Source of the DNA: Streptomyces sp. NBC_00239 | GTDB taxonomy: Bacteria > Actinomycetota > Actinomycetes > Streptomycetales > Streptomycetaceae | DNA: 64,000 bases | Assembly: GCF_036194065.1 (NCBI RefSeq) | Contig: NZ_CP108098.1 | Coordinates: forward strand, 1 to 64,000 | Reading direction: 5' to 3' | Part shown: positions 56,543 to 64,000 of the stretch, one piece after another | How positions within the stretch are numbered: the stretch's first letter is position 1 | Layout of the letters: every line of letters starts with the position of its first letter | The notes under the pieces: generated by a model | Database searches by the model: none | Told to the model about the DNA's origin: nothing | What the model saw: the letters and a program-made list of their open reading frames with translations, nothing else | Program-made: the position numbers and the translations under genes

Positions 56543-57748
56543 ATGGTAGTAGAGGCTGACAACGGAGCCGCGACAGCGAAGCGGTTGCGTGCGATCACTG
56601 ACGAGCTCTCAGAGCACTTTTTCGAGCGCGAGGACGTCGTACGGACGTTGATCGTCGCCATGCTGGCTCGTCAACACTCACTGGTCCTGGGGCCTCCCGG
56701 GACAGCGAAGTCCGAGCTGGCCAGAGAGCTGACCAGCCGGATCCAGGGCGCCAGTCTCTGGGAAATCCTCCTGTCGAAGTTCACCGTGCCGACGCGCATG
56801 TTCGGTCCGATCGACGTGGCCGCGCTCAGCCGCGGCGAGTACCGACAGATCTTCGACGGCCGGGCCACTACCGCCGACATCGCCTTCATCGACGAGATCT
56901 TCAAGTGCTCCACCGCGGCACTGAACGAGACGCTGGGGTTCCTCAATGAGCGGCTGTACCACCCCGAGAACGGCGGCTCCCCGGTCGTCTGTCCGCTGAT
57001 CAGTGCCATCACGGCGTCCAACGAACTGCCGACCGGGGAGGACAGCGCCGCCATCTACGACCGGCTGCTGGTGCGGATGGAGGTCGGCTATCTCGCGGAC
57101 CCGAGCAACTTCGCCGCCCTCGTCCGCTCCGCCGTCACGGTTCCAGCCCAGCGGACGCGGACGACCATCGCCCTGGAGGAGCTCCAGTACGCCGTCTCCA
57201 CCGCCGTGCCGGCCGTGGACGTCCCGGACGTGATCGTGGACGCCGTGTGCGCCCTGCGTGCCGCGCTGCGGCGCCAGGAGCTGATCGCCTCGGACCGCCG
57301 CTGGCGTCAGTCCGTCCGGCTGCTTCAGGCCTCTGCCTTCCTGGACGGCCGTACGGCCGTCGGTGAGATCGACCTCGCGGTGCTCACCCACGTGCTTTGG
57401 GACTCCCCCGCCCAGCGCCCAACCGTCGAACGCGAAGTGCTCCAGATGGTGAACCCAGACGCGCGAGAGGCGCTCGACCTGGCCGACGCCATCGAGGAAC
57501 TGGAGGCACAGCTGGACTCGAAGGCTGGCCAATCCCGCGAAGCCCTGTCGGACTGGGCGATCAGGGAAGCCAACACCAAGCTCGCCAAGGCCGCCAAGAA
57601 GCTGGCGAAGCTGCGCACGGAGGCGCTGGCGAACGGCCGGTCGGCAACGTCGATCGAGCGGGTGATCGCCCGCCAGCGAGCCGTCCACGCTCGCGTGCTG
57701 ACTGAGGCGCTGGGTGTCGATGCGTCCATGGTCCAGGCAGAGCTGTGA
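56543..57748 (+). CDS. MoxR-family AAA+ ATPase
   Basis: 401 residues from an ATG at 56543, with GAGGAG upstream. Walker A is GPPGTAKSEL (about 50-59), Walker B is IAFIDEIFK (about 113-121), and FLNERLYH and ITASNELPTGE follow, as in MoxR proteins. MoxR ATPases act with vWA partners to remodel proteins. The next gene overlaps or nearly overlaps and encodes such a partner. Confidence 0.8.
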   Translation: MVVEADNGAATAKRLRAITDELSEHFFEREDVVRTLIVAMLARQHSLVLGPPGTAKSELARELTSRIQGASLWEILLSKFTVPTRMFGPIDVAALSRGEYRQIFDGRATTADIAFIDEIFKCSTAALNETLGFLNERLYHPENGGSPVVCPLISAITASNELPTGEDSAAIYDRLLVRMEVGYLADPSNFAALVRSAVTVPAQRTRTTIALEELQYAVSTAVPAVDVPDVIVDAVCALRAALRRQELIASDRRWRQSVRLLQASAFLDGRTAVGEIDLAVLTHVLWDSPAQRPTVEREVLQMVNPDAREALDLADAIEELEAQLDSKAGQSREALSDWAIREANTKLAKAAKKLAKLRTEALANGRSATSIERVIARQRAVHARVLTEALGVDASMVQAEL

Positions 57749-57765
57749 GGGGGAAAGGCCCGAGC

Positions 57766-59403
57766 GTGGCCAAGTCCCTGAGCAAGCTGAAAGACCTGGC
57801 GAGCCGGGCCGGCAAGTGGCTGGGACTGGGAGGTGACACGCCACCAGTACCGAAGGCGACCGCCGCGGTGGTCGCCGACCGATTCGACACCATGGCCTGG
57901 CGCGAGACATACGGTCAGTCACCCCGTCTGGCAGAGCTGGCTGAGGAGCTGAACGAGAAGTACGACCACACCACCGACCTGTTGGGCGACGTTTTCCTGG
58001 CCGCCTACAAGGTCACCCCGCAGGTACGCGGGCGGAACGAGATGGACCCGTCCCGGCTCGTGAACCACCAGGTCGTCACGTCGATGGTCACCAGCCCAGA
58101 GTTCGAGGAGCTGCACCGCGAGACCGCCGGCGACCCTTACGCCGCAGCGATGGCCGTCCTGGCCCAGGCCGCCGCTCTGCGCCGAATGCTGGAGCAGTCC
58201 CGCCGCGCCGACGAACAGGCGCAGCAGGCAAAGGCTGCCCGAGCCGAGGCCGAAGAGGCTGCCCGGACTGTGGGCACGACGTTCCAGCGGGCTGCTGATG
58301 CCGCCGACGATGAGGGCACCGTCCCGGAAGCTCAGGCCAGCGCCGTTCACCAGGCAGTCGACCACGCCGAGACCGCCGATGAAGAGGCACAGCGGGCGGA
58401 GGAAGCGGTCGGTCAGGCTCTCGCCGCGGTCACTCCAGCCATCCGCGCGGCCGCTCGCCGGGCGCTTGCTGAGGCCGCCGAAGCTGCCCGTGAGGAAGCT
58501 GCCCTGATGAGGGCCTGGGGGGTCGAGCCGGGCCAACTGGAGCGCATGTCGTTCGAACAGCGCGCAGAGCTCGCTGAACGGCTGCGCAACGGGCGGCTCG
58601 GTCAGTTCGCCGAACTGATCGGCCGGTTCCGGCAGATGGCCACAGGAGAGCGGGCCCGCAAGGTCGAACACGCGCCTGGTGAACTGGTCGGGATCACCCT
58701 GGGCGACGATCTGGGCCGGGTAGTCCCCTCCGAGATCGCGCAGCTCGGTGTTCCAGCGCTGCGGGCCGTATTCGCCGCGAAGTTCGCGGAGTCCCGGCTG
58801 ATGCTCTACGACAGCCGCGGCGAGCAACCCACGGGACGGGGAGCGATCATCGCCTGCGTGGACTGCTCCTTCTCCATGGCGACCCCGCCGGGCGGCAGCT
58901 CGTCGGACGGGATCACGGCGGAGGCATGGGCCAAGGCATGCGCCCTGGCGCTGCTCGACCAGGCACGGCAGGCAAAACGGGACTTCGTCGGCATCCTGTT
59001 CTCCTCAGCAGACCAGGTCAGCGTGCACGCCTTCCCCGCCTCCCAGCCCGCCCCCATCAGCCGCGTCATCGACTTCGCCGAGCACTTCTTCGCCGGCGGC
59101 ACGGACTTCGAGGCGCCGCTGTCGGCGGCCGCCGAAGTTCTGGAGAGGGAGTTCAACACGGAGGGCCGCCCACGCGGAGACATCGTGCTGATCACCGACG
59201 GCGAGTGCGAAGTCAGCGAGGACTGGATGCACCAGTGGAACGACACCAAGCACCGCCTGGGGTACCGCACGTTCGGCATCGCCATCGGCCACGGCTCGGC
59301 CACCCATCGTGGCTCCGTCCTGGAGGCGCTGAGCGACAACCTCCGCAACCTCAACGACCTCACCGACCCGCGCGCCGTAGCCGACATCTTCCGCGTCATC
59401 TGA
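57766..59403 (+). CDS. vWA-domain partner of MoxR
   Basis: 545 residues from a GTG at 57766 behind GGGGGAAAGG; a GTG at 57745 overlapping the MoxR stop is also possible. A long Ala/Glu-rich coiled coil occupies about 130-245. The C-terminal vWA domain has the MIDAS motif DCSFSM near 366-371, GGTDFEAPLS and LITDGECE, all present. Consistent with RavA-ViaA-type pairs. Confidence 0.75.
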   Translation: MAKSLSKLKDLASRAGKWLGLGGDTPPVPKATAAVVADRFDTMAWRETYGQSPRLAELAEELNEKYDHTTDLLGDVFLAAYKVTPQVRGRNEMDPSRLVNHQVVTSMVTSPEFEELHRETAGDPYAAAMAVLAQAAALRRMLEQSRRADEQAQQAKAARAEAEEAARTVGTTFQRAADAADDEGTVPEAQASAVHQAVDHAETADEEAQRAEEAVGQALAAVTPAIRAAARRALAEAAEAAREEAALMRAWGVEPGQLERMSFEQRAELAERLRNGRLGQFAELIGRFRQMATGERARKVEHAPGELVGITLGDDLGRVVPSEIAQLGVPALRAVFAAKFAESRLMLYDSRGEQPTGRGAIIACVDCSFSMATPPGGSSSDGITAEAWAKACALALLDQARQAKRDFVGILFSSADQVSVHAFPASQPAPISRVIDFAEHFFAGGTDFEAPLSAAAEVLEREFNTEGRPRGDIVLITDGECEVSEDWMHQWNDTKHRLGYRTFGIAIGHGSATHRGSVLEALSDNLRNLNDLTDPRAVADIFRVI

Positions 59404-59439
59404 CGGCCGCCCATGAGGGGTCAGCCCCCTGCTGTATCC

Positions 59440-59453
59440 AAAACGTCCGTTTT
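59440..59453. promoter_or_regulatory. palindrome AAAACGTCCGTTTT
   Basis: Lies 13 bases before the start of the third gene of the MoxR cluster. Arms AAAACG/CGTTTT exact, centre TC. Confidence 0.65.
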
Positions 59454-59466
59454 CGTTGGAGCCTCC

Positions 59467-60549
59467 ATGTCCACGCAGTCCGTACCGCCGCAGCGCCCCG
59501 AAGTGAAGACCGGCGACGCCGTCTTCGACTCCTACAACGAGTCCATGAGCGACGAGACGCTCCTGCTCGGGCACATGGTCCTCTACTCCGTCTTCGACGG
59601 CCATGTAACGCGTGACGACCTCGCCCGGTGGTTCCGCGAGCTCGACCTGGACGAGGATCTCGTCCCCCCGCCCTTGCGCAACGTCGATGCCTTCGAGCGG
59701 GTCACCGGCCCCGACGGTGTCCGCGTCACGTACCCCCTGGACGACCCTGCCGCGACTGGCCCGGCCAGCCGTAGCGGGCGCCGCCGTCGCAAGGAACTGG
59801 AGGCGACTGCCACCCTGATGGTGCGGCCCGTACGCCGTGACGGTGGGCACATCGTGCGCCACGTCGTGCGGGAGGTCAGAGACGAGGAACGGTCAAACCT
59901 CAAGTACGACACCCGGATCGGTGTGTGTACCTTCCACCGCGACAACTCGGAGGGAAGCGCCGAAGGCGCCGGCACCCTGACAGTCGAACCCAACCACGCT
60001 GCCATCGCCAAGCTGCCCGAAGCAGAGCAGACCACCGTGCACCGAATGCTCGAAGCCCTCCAGGACAGCTACCGGCACCGTTGCACCTACCTGACCAGCG
60101 ACAAACTGCGCTCGGTCGTCAGACGGTACGTCGAGCACCTCAGTGCCATCCGTGTCCGGCCTACCGGTGGCGTGTACTTCGTCCACCGACAGCACGCACA
60201 GACTCTCAGGACGCTGCGTGATCTTGTCGGCCGATTCGGGCAGGGCAGCCACCTCGTCGCCGTCCCTCTTCCGGACCAAGACGAGATGAGAGAGATGATC
60301 ATCAACGCCTTCACGACCAAGGCGAAGGACGAACTCGACCAGCTTGCTCGTGACATCGCTGCCGCGCAGCACAGCAACCGGCACGACGACGCGGCCAAGC
60401 TCTACGAACGGTTCACGGCTGTCCAGCAGGCAACCAATGAACACTCCGAGCTGCTGTCCAACTCTCTGGATGACACCCGGGCCGCTCTCCAGCTCGTCAA
60501 GGTCCAGCTCGGCGGCCTCCTGGCCACCGCGGGGAGTGACGACGAGTAA
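59467..60549 (+). CDS. third gene of MoxR-vWA cluster (DUF6744-like)
   Basis: 360 residues from an ATG at 59467. Resembles an uncharacterised family found next to such pairs (I think DUF6744). A region with LARWFRELDLDEDLVPPPLR, then a beta-rich domain (about 110-180), then helices ending in a coiled coil (DDAAKLYERFTAVQQATNE). No catalytic motif is seen. Own palindromic site upstream. Confidence 0.55.
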   Translation: MSTQSVPPQRPEVKTGDAVFDSYNESMSDETLLLGHMVLYSVFDGHVTRDDLARWFRELDLDEDLVPPPLRNVDAFERVTGPDGVRVTYPLDDPAATGPASRSGRRRRKELEATATLMVRPVRRDGGHIVRHVVREVRDEERSNLKYDTRIGVCTFHRDNSEGSAEGAGTLTVEPNHAAIAKLPEAEQTTVHRMLEALQDSYRHRCTYLTSDKLRSVVRRYVEHLSAIRVRPTGGVYFVHRQHAQTLRTLRDLVGRFGQGSHLVAVPLPDQDEMREMIINAFTTKAKDELDQLARDIAAAQHSNRHDDAAKLYERFTAVQQATNEHSELLSNSLDDTRAALQLVKVQLGGLLATAGSDDE

Positions 60550-60793
60550 GTCGGGGCCTGCCGGAGCGCTGCCTCCAGGAGCCGCCTCGGTCGTTAGATC
60601 GGTCAGTAGCGAGCTGAGGAACCGCGTCAAGGTCACTGCGGTCCCCCAGCTCTAGGTGTCGCGAGGTGCTGGCAGAAGGGCGTCCGGACGGGACGCCGGC
60701 GCAGCCGAGAGACCCGCCCTCCCCCGCCTGGTTTGTCCGATAGCCTTGATCGGTCGCCTACTGGGGCTGGAACGAGGCCGGGAGAGAAACATC

Positions 60794-61789
60794 GTGGTGA
60801 AGGTCCTTATCGCCGGAGGAGCCGGATACATCGGCAGCACCGTCGCCTCGGCCTGCCTGGACGCGGGCATCACCCCCGTGATCCTCGACAACCTCGTCCG
60901 GGGCCGCCGCGAGTTCACCGAGGGCCGCACCTTCTACAAGGGCGACATCGCCGACGGCGCACTGGTCGACCGGATCTTCTCGGAGCACCCGGACATCTCC
61001 GCCGTGGTGCACTGCGCGGCGCTGATCGTGGTGCCCGAGTCCGTCGCAGACCCGATCGGCTACTACGAGGCGAACGTGGCCAAGAGCCTGGCCTTCGTCA
61101 GCCACCTGCACCGCAATGGCTGCGACCGCATCATCTTCAGCAGCTCGGCCTCCATCTACCAGGCCGAGGACGGTTCGCCCGTCAACGAGGACTCGCCGCT
61201 GGCACCGCAGAGCCCCTACGCGCGGACCAAGGCCGTGTGCGAGGAGATGTTCGCCGACATTGCCGTGGCGGGGCCGCGAGTGCTGTCGTTGCGGTACTTC
61301 AACCCGGTCGGGGCCGACCCGAAGCTGCGTACCGGGCTTCAGCTCAAGCGGCCCAGCCACGCCCTGGGTGTGCTGATCCAGGCGCACCAGGAAGGCCGTC
61401 CGTTCCCGATCACGGGGACGAACTACCCGACGCGCGACGGCAGCGGTATCCGGGACTACGTGCACGTCTGGGATCTCGCCGCGGCCCACATCGCGGCGAT
61501 CGAGCGCTTCGACTCCGTCCTCACGGGGTCGAAGCGCTCGATCGCGATCAACCTGGGCACCGGCTCCGGCACCACGGTCCGGGAGCTGTGCGAGGCGTTC
61601 AACAACGTCGTCAGCACTCCCCTGGCAACCGTCGACGCCGATCCGCGGCCCGGTGACGTGGCCGGCGGCTACACCAAGAGCGACCGGGCGGCCGAGCTGC
61701 TGGGGTGGACGCCGAAGCTGTCCCTGGAGGACGGCATCCGCTCCGCCCTGGACTGGATTCCGGTGCGCGACGGGCTGTTGAAGGACTGA
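60794..61789 (+). CDS. galE: UDP-glucose 4-epimerase
   Basis: 331 residues from a GTG at 60794 (a second GTG follows in frame). Rossmann motif GGAGYIGS (8-15), SSSASIYQAED and the catalytic YARTK near residue 141, and the C-terminal family motifs RYFNPVGAD and GSGIRDYVHVWDL are all present. Interconverts UDP-glucose and UDP-galactose. Convergent with the hydrolase gene. Confidence 0.85.
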   Translation: MVKVLIAGGAGYIGSTVASACLDAGITPVILDNLVRGRREFTEGRTFYKGDIADGALVDRIFSEHPDISAVVHCAALIVVPESVADPIGYYEANVAKSLAFVSHLHRNGCDRIIFSSSASIYQAEDGSPVNEDSPLAPQSPYARTKAVCEEMFADIAVAGPRVLSLRYFNPVGADPKLRTGLQLKRPSHALGVLIQAHQEGRPFPITGTNYPTRDGSGIRDYVHVWDLAAAHIAAIERFDSVLTGSKRSIAINLGTGSGTTVRELCEAFNNVVSTPLATVDADPRPGDVAGGYTKSDRAAELLGWTPKLSLEDGIRSALDWIPVRDGLLKD

Positions 61790-61805
61790 TCCGTCCTTCC
61801 CGCCT

Positions 61806-62603
61806 TCACTCCTCCCGGGCGCTGGAGTCCGGGAGGGAGCCGGCTTCGAGGGCGAGCAGGTGCCGGATGGCGGGAGCGAGCCACGCGGTGTCCCACCTGT
61901 GGTCTGCCGGGGCATCCGGGTAGGCGTCGTGGGGGATGTCGAGCGCTTCGAGGAGCTGGCGGCCGGCGGTCCAGTCGGCGCCTAGGGTGCCGATGCCGCC
62001 GAGCGCGATACGGCGGGCCCCTTGGAGGGCTTGGGCGTGGCGGCGCAGGTTCTGCCGTACGTCGTACTCGTCGAGCCGTGCGGTGCTGCCGGCGACCTCC
62101 ACGAGCTGCGGGTGTGGCGGCCGGTCGCTGAGCAGTGAGGCGTCCCAGACGCTGGCGACAGCGAAGAGGCTGGGGTGCCGGGTCAGCAGGTTGAGGGCGG
62201 CGAAGCCTCCCTTGCTGAATCCCAGCAGGTGCACCGGCGGCCGCACCTGCGTGCCGAGCATGGCCAGGACGGTCGGTACGACCACGCGCACGAGGTGCTC
62301 CTCCTGCTGGCAGTCGGCCCGGAACGCGTGGTTGACCAGCCACGGCGACTCACTGAACGTCGGCGCGGCAAAGACGGTCCCCTCACGCAGGTGAGCCGGA
62401 AGCCGTCCGATCTCGGCGAGGCTGTGGCCGTACTTGCGCCCGTCGCCCTTCTCGACGGGCAAGGCGAGCACAACCCTGCGCACCCGCTGCTCGGGCCAGA
62501 TCACGGTGACCTGCGTCCCGGACCTTTGGAACGGGCTCTCCAAAAGGACCTGGGCGCCTGCGGGCAGGGCGGGGCGTTCATGAGCGGAGGGCGGCGACGG
62601 CAT
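61806..62603 (-). CDS. alpha/beta hydrolase
   Basis: 265 residues from an ATG at 62603 with GGGAGA upstream, overlapping the nucleotidyltransferase gene by 26 bases, so coupled to it. Nucleophile elbow LLGFSKGGFAALNLL (G-F-S-K-G) near 138, with LDIPHDAYPDAPADHRWD in the last third supplying possible acid and His. Substrate unknown; a role in acyl-sugar or polymer processing fits the neighbours. Confidence 0.6.
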   Translation of the reverse strand: MPSPPSAHERPALPAGAQVLLESPFQRSGTQVTVIWPEQRVRRVVLALPVEKGDGRKYGHSLAEIGRLPAHLREGTVFAAPTFSESPWLVNHAFRADCQQEEHLVRVVVPTVLAMLGTQVRPPVHLLGFSKGGFAALNLLTRHPSLFAVASVWDASLLSDRPPHPQLVEVAGSTARLDEYDVRQNLRRHAQALQGARRIALGGIGTLGADWTAGRQLLEALDIPHDAYPDAPADHRWDTAWLAPAIRHLLALEAGSLPDSSAREE

Positions 62604-63345
62604 CGTGGTACGTCTCCCAGTTGTCGCAGTTGAACCGGAGGTCGTCCGGCCGGAGCGGCAACGCCGTGAGTTCGTTGCCGGTGCTGATCCAGCGCCGGAT
62701 GGCGTCGATGAGGTAGAGCTCGCCGCCCGGCCGGGGCGGGCATGCGCGCAGGGCCTCGAAGACGAACGGCCCGAGGACCCAGCGGGCGGCGCAGGCATGC
62801 ACCCACTGGGCACCGGCGTGGTCCAGGAGGTCCCTGCTGAAGGCCACCGCGGCCGACCCGGGCCCTGGCGCGTCGGCCGCGCCCAGCAGGGTCTCGTGCG
62901 CAGGGATGCCGTCCGCGGGAAAGATGCGGGTCAGGACGGAGCAGTCCGGCGTGCCGGAGACGAGTCGCTGGAGCGGGATCTCGCTGTCGGCGGCGCCGCG
63001 GATCAGGTTGTCCCCGAACGCCAGGACGAACGGCTGGGCGGCGGTCCATGTCTCGGCGGCGAGGACGGGGGCGCCGGGGCCGGCGCCGTCGTCCTGGACG
63101 CGGTAGGAGAAGTCCATGCCGTACGCGGCGCCGCTGCCGAAGTAGGCCGGGATCTGCGGCTTGCGTGAGGAGATCACGAACAGGACGTCGGTGATCCTGG
63201 CCGCGCGCAGCTCGTGGACCAGGTGCTCCAGGATCGGCATCCGCCCGGCGGGCAGCATTTCCTTGGGGATGATGCGGGTGATCGGGGCCATCTTGGTCCC
63301 GGCTCCGCCGACGGCCACGACCGCCCTGGTGATGGTGCGCGACAT
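62578..63345 (-). CDS. nucleotidyltransferase of GalU/NDP-sugar type
   Basis: 255 residues from an ATG at 63345. The N-terminal motif reads GGAGTKMAPITRIIPKEML, matching G-x-G-T-[RK] and the PKEM Lys of GalU-like UTP-glucose-1-phosphate uridylyltransferases. FVLAFGDNLIRG holds the metal Asp. Makes NDP-sugars from sugar-1-phosphate. Lies in a minus-strand run with the 63358 gene and the hydrolase. Confidence 0.7.
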   Translation of the reverse strand: MSRTITRAVVAVGGAGTKMAPITRIIPKEMLPAGRMPILEHLVHELRAARITDVLFVISSRKPQIPAYFGSGAAYGMDFSYRVQDDGAGPGAPVLAAETWTAAQPFVLAFGDNLIRGAADSEIPLQRLVSGTPDCSVLTRIFPADGIPAHETLLGAADAPGPGSAAVAFSRDLLDHAGAQWVHACAARWVLGPFVFEALRACPPRPGGELYLIDAIRRWISTGNELTALPLRPDDLRFNCDNWETYHDAVAALRS

Positions 63346-63357
63346 GAGGTCCTCCCG

Positions 63358-64000
63358 TCAGGCGCTCGGCCGGGCGGGCGGGGTGGCCAGCCAGTCGAGC
63401 CAGGTGCCGTAGACGTCGCAGTGGGCGACGATGTCGGAGCGGCTCACGCCGCCGTCGTGGCTGGCCATGATCATGCGGGGGGTGTCGTGGCCGAAGTGGC
63501 CGATGGAGATCTCGTGTAGTGGGCGGCGCTGGCTCAGCTCGGCGAGGGTGTCGAGGAGTCGTTCCCGGCCGCCGGGCGAGCCGAAGATCTGGTAGATCGA
63601 CCACGAGAAGACGAAGACCAGGTGCTGGTCGTCGGGGGTCTCGGCGACGACGTCGGAAAGGTGGTCCTGGGCCTTGCCGGCCAGGATCGTCGGCGGAGTG
63701 CGCGCGGCCAGGGCCAGGGCGGAGTTCAGGGTGTGCATCCGCTTGGTCTGCTCGGGCCAGGTGAGGCTGACCAGCCACTCGGTGGCCTCGGGGTCGGTGA
63801 CGTCCACCGGGGTTGGCTCGATCCCGACCGGGCGTACGAACCGCGTGACGTCCAGAGACAGAGGCGGTGTTGCGCCCTTGATCTCGCAGTGCAGGACCGT
63901 GTCGGGGTCGCTGTCCGGCAGGGTGATCCGGTGCCCGTCGTAGTCGTAGGTGTAGCGGTCCCAGAGCAGGGTCAGCCCGGCGCTGGCGCCCACGTCCACG
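63358..64000 (-). CDS. DUF2332-like protein, 5' end beyond window
   Basis: At least 213 residues. VGASAGLTLLWDRYTYDY near the visible N-terminus, then a long region with DATEWLVSLTWPEQ, match the DUF2332 family of unknown function (partly methyltransferase-like). Followed 12 bases later by the nucleotidyltransferase gene, so co-transcribed. The start lies outside the window. Confidence 0.65.
   Translation of the reverse strand, partial: VDVGASAGLTLLWDRYTYDYDGHRITLPDSDPDTVLHCEIKGATPPLSLDVTRFVRPVGIEPTPVDVTDPEATEWLVSLTWPEQTKRMHTLNSALALAARTPPTILAGKAQDHLSDVVAETPDDQHLVFVFSWSIYQIFGSPGGRERLLDTLAELSQRRPLHEISIGHFGHDTPRMIMASHDGGVSRSDIVAHCDVYGTWLDWLATPPARPSA

Noticed and set aside
1..64000. CRISPR array, rRNA operon, insertion sequence or transposase
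   Set aside because: No regularly spaced short repeats, rRNA-like conserved sequence or transposase motif were found on reading both strands.

Overview
The window is high-GC (roughly 70 percent) actinobacterial DNA. Codon use, the frequent GTG and TTG starts and the gene content point to Streptomyces or a close relative. Most of it looks like a large plasmid or a related mobile element. There is a replication module (a winged-helix initiator-like gene at 44146 and a dnaB helicase at 45307), a GntR regulator at 42685, an FtsK/TraB-like DNA pump with small membrane proteins (36045-42378), a ParB-like protein and an ArdC-like antirestriction protein. No rRNA, intact tRNA, transposase or CRISPR array was seen.

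Bases 1-36000 hold about 45 mostly small genes, nearly all on the minus strand. Most are hypothetical. The recognisable ones are a DndC-like sulfur enzyme (3671), an N6-type methyltransferase (11302), the ArdC-like protein (15141), the ParB-like protein (19684), a cluster of PP-loop enzyme, DpdA-like transglycosylase and cytosine-C5 methyltransferase (27136-30456), a GGDEF protein (31328), a lipoprotein (34396) and a stand-alone RapZ-C-like protein (35067). Two features organise this region. First, 18 copies of one promoter-leader cassette precede the genes. Each has an extended -10 (TGG then TAWAGT-like), a conserved spacer, a hairpin around GGGRTGGCYYCC at the predicted 5' end of the mRNA, then CACACGCACAC and a Shine-Dalgarno sequence. 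Stem bases differ between copies with compensating changes, which suggests selection on RNA structure. Second, many genes are followed by a perfect GC-rich hairpin, so each cassette drives a short unit.

Several proteins here carry QLSLF/QLTLF/QASLF peptides, or end exactly in LF. QL[SD]LF is the consensus that binds the bacterial beta sliding clamp. The proteins include the DndC-like and PP-loop enzymes, and the two methyltransferase-like and unknown partners are close variants. My main hypothesis is that the element carries a co-regulated set of DNA-modification and DNA-metabolism proteins, tethered to the replisome and expressed from a shared promoter plus structured 5' leader.

Bases 36000-43500 are the transfer module and its GntR regulator, with three direct repeats GTGCTRCNNTTAA between the divergent units. 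Bases 43500-48700 are replication and maintenance: the initiator-like gene, dnaB, a non-coding GC-rich stretch, and three CTTGCCTATAGGCAAG-type palindromes ahead of two overlapping winged-helix genes. Bases 48700-56400 hold a degenerate tyrosine-recombinase-like gene, a two-gene operon under two GACAAG-N4-CTTGTC palindromes, a gene with an in-frame amber codon, and several unknowns. Bases 56500-60550 are a plus-strand MoxR ATPase, vWA protein and third gene, marked by palindromes AAAACGNNCGTTTT. Bases 60790-64000 hold sugar-nucleotide genes (galE and a GalU-like nucleotidyltransferase), a hydrolase and a DUF2332-type protein. They may be the start of chromosomal or accessory metabolic DNA.

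A number of starts are not ATG or GTG. TTG is common, and at four genes the best Shine-Dalgarno-placed start is CTG or even ATC. Automatic callers would truncate these genes, most seriously the DpdA-like one.
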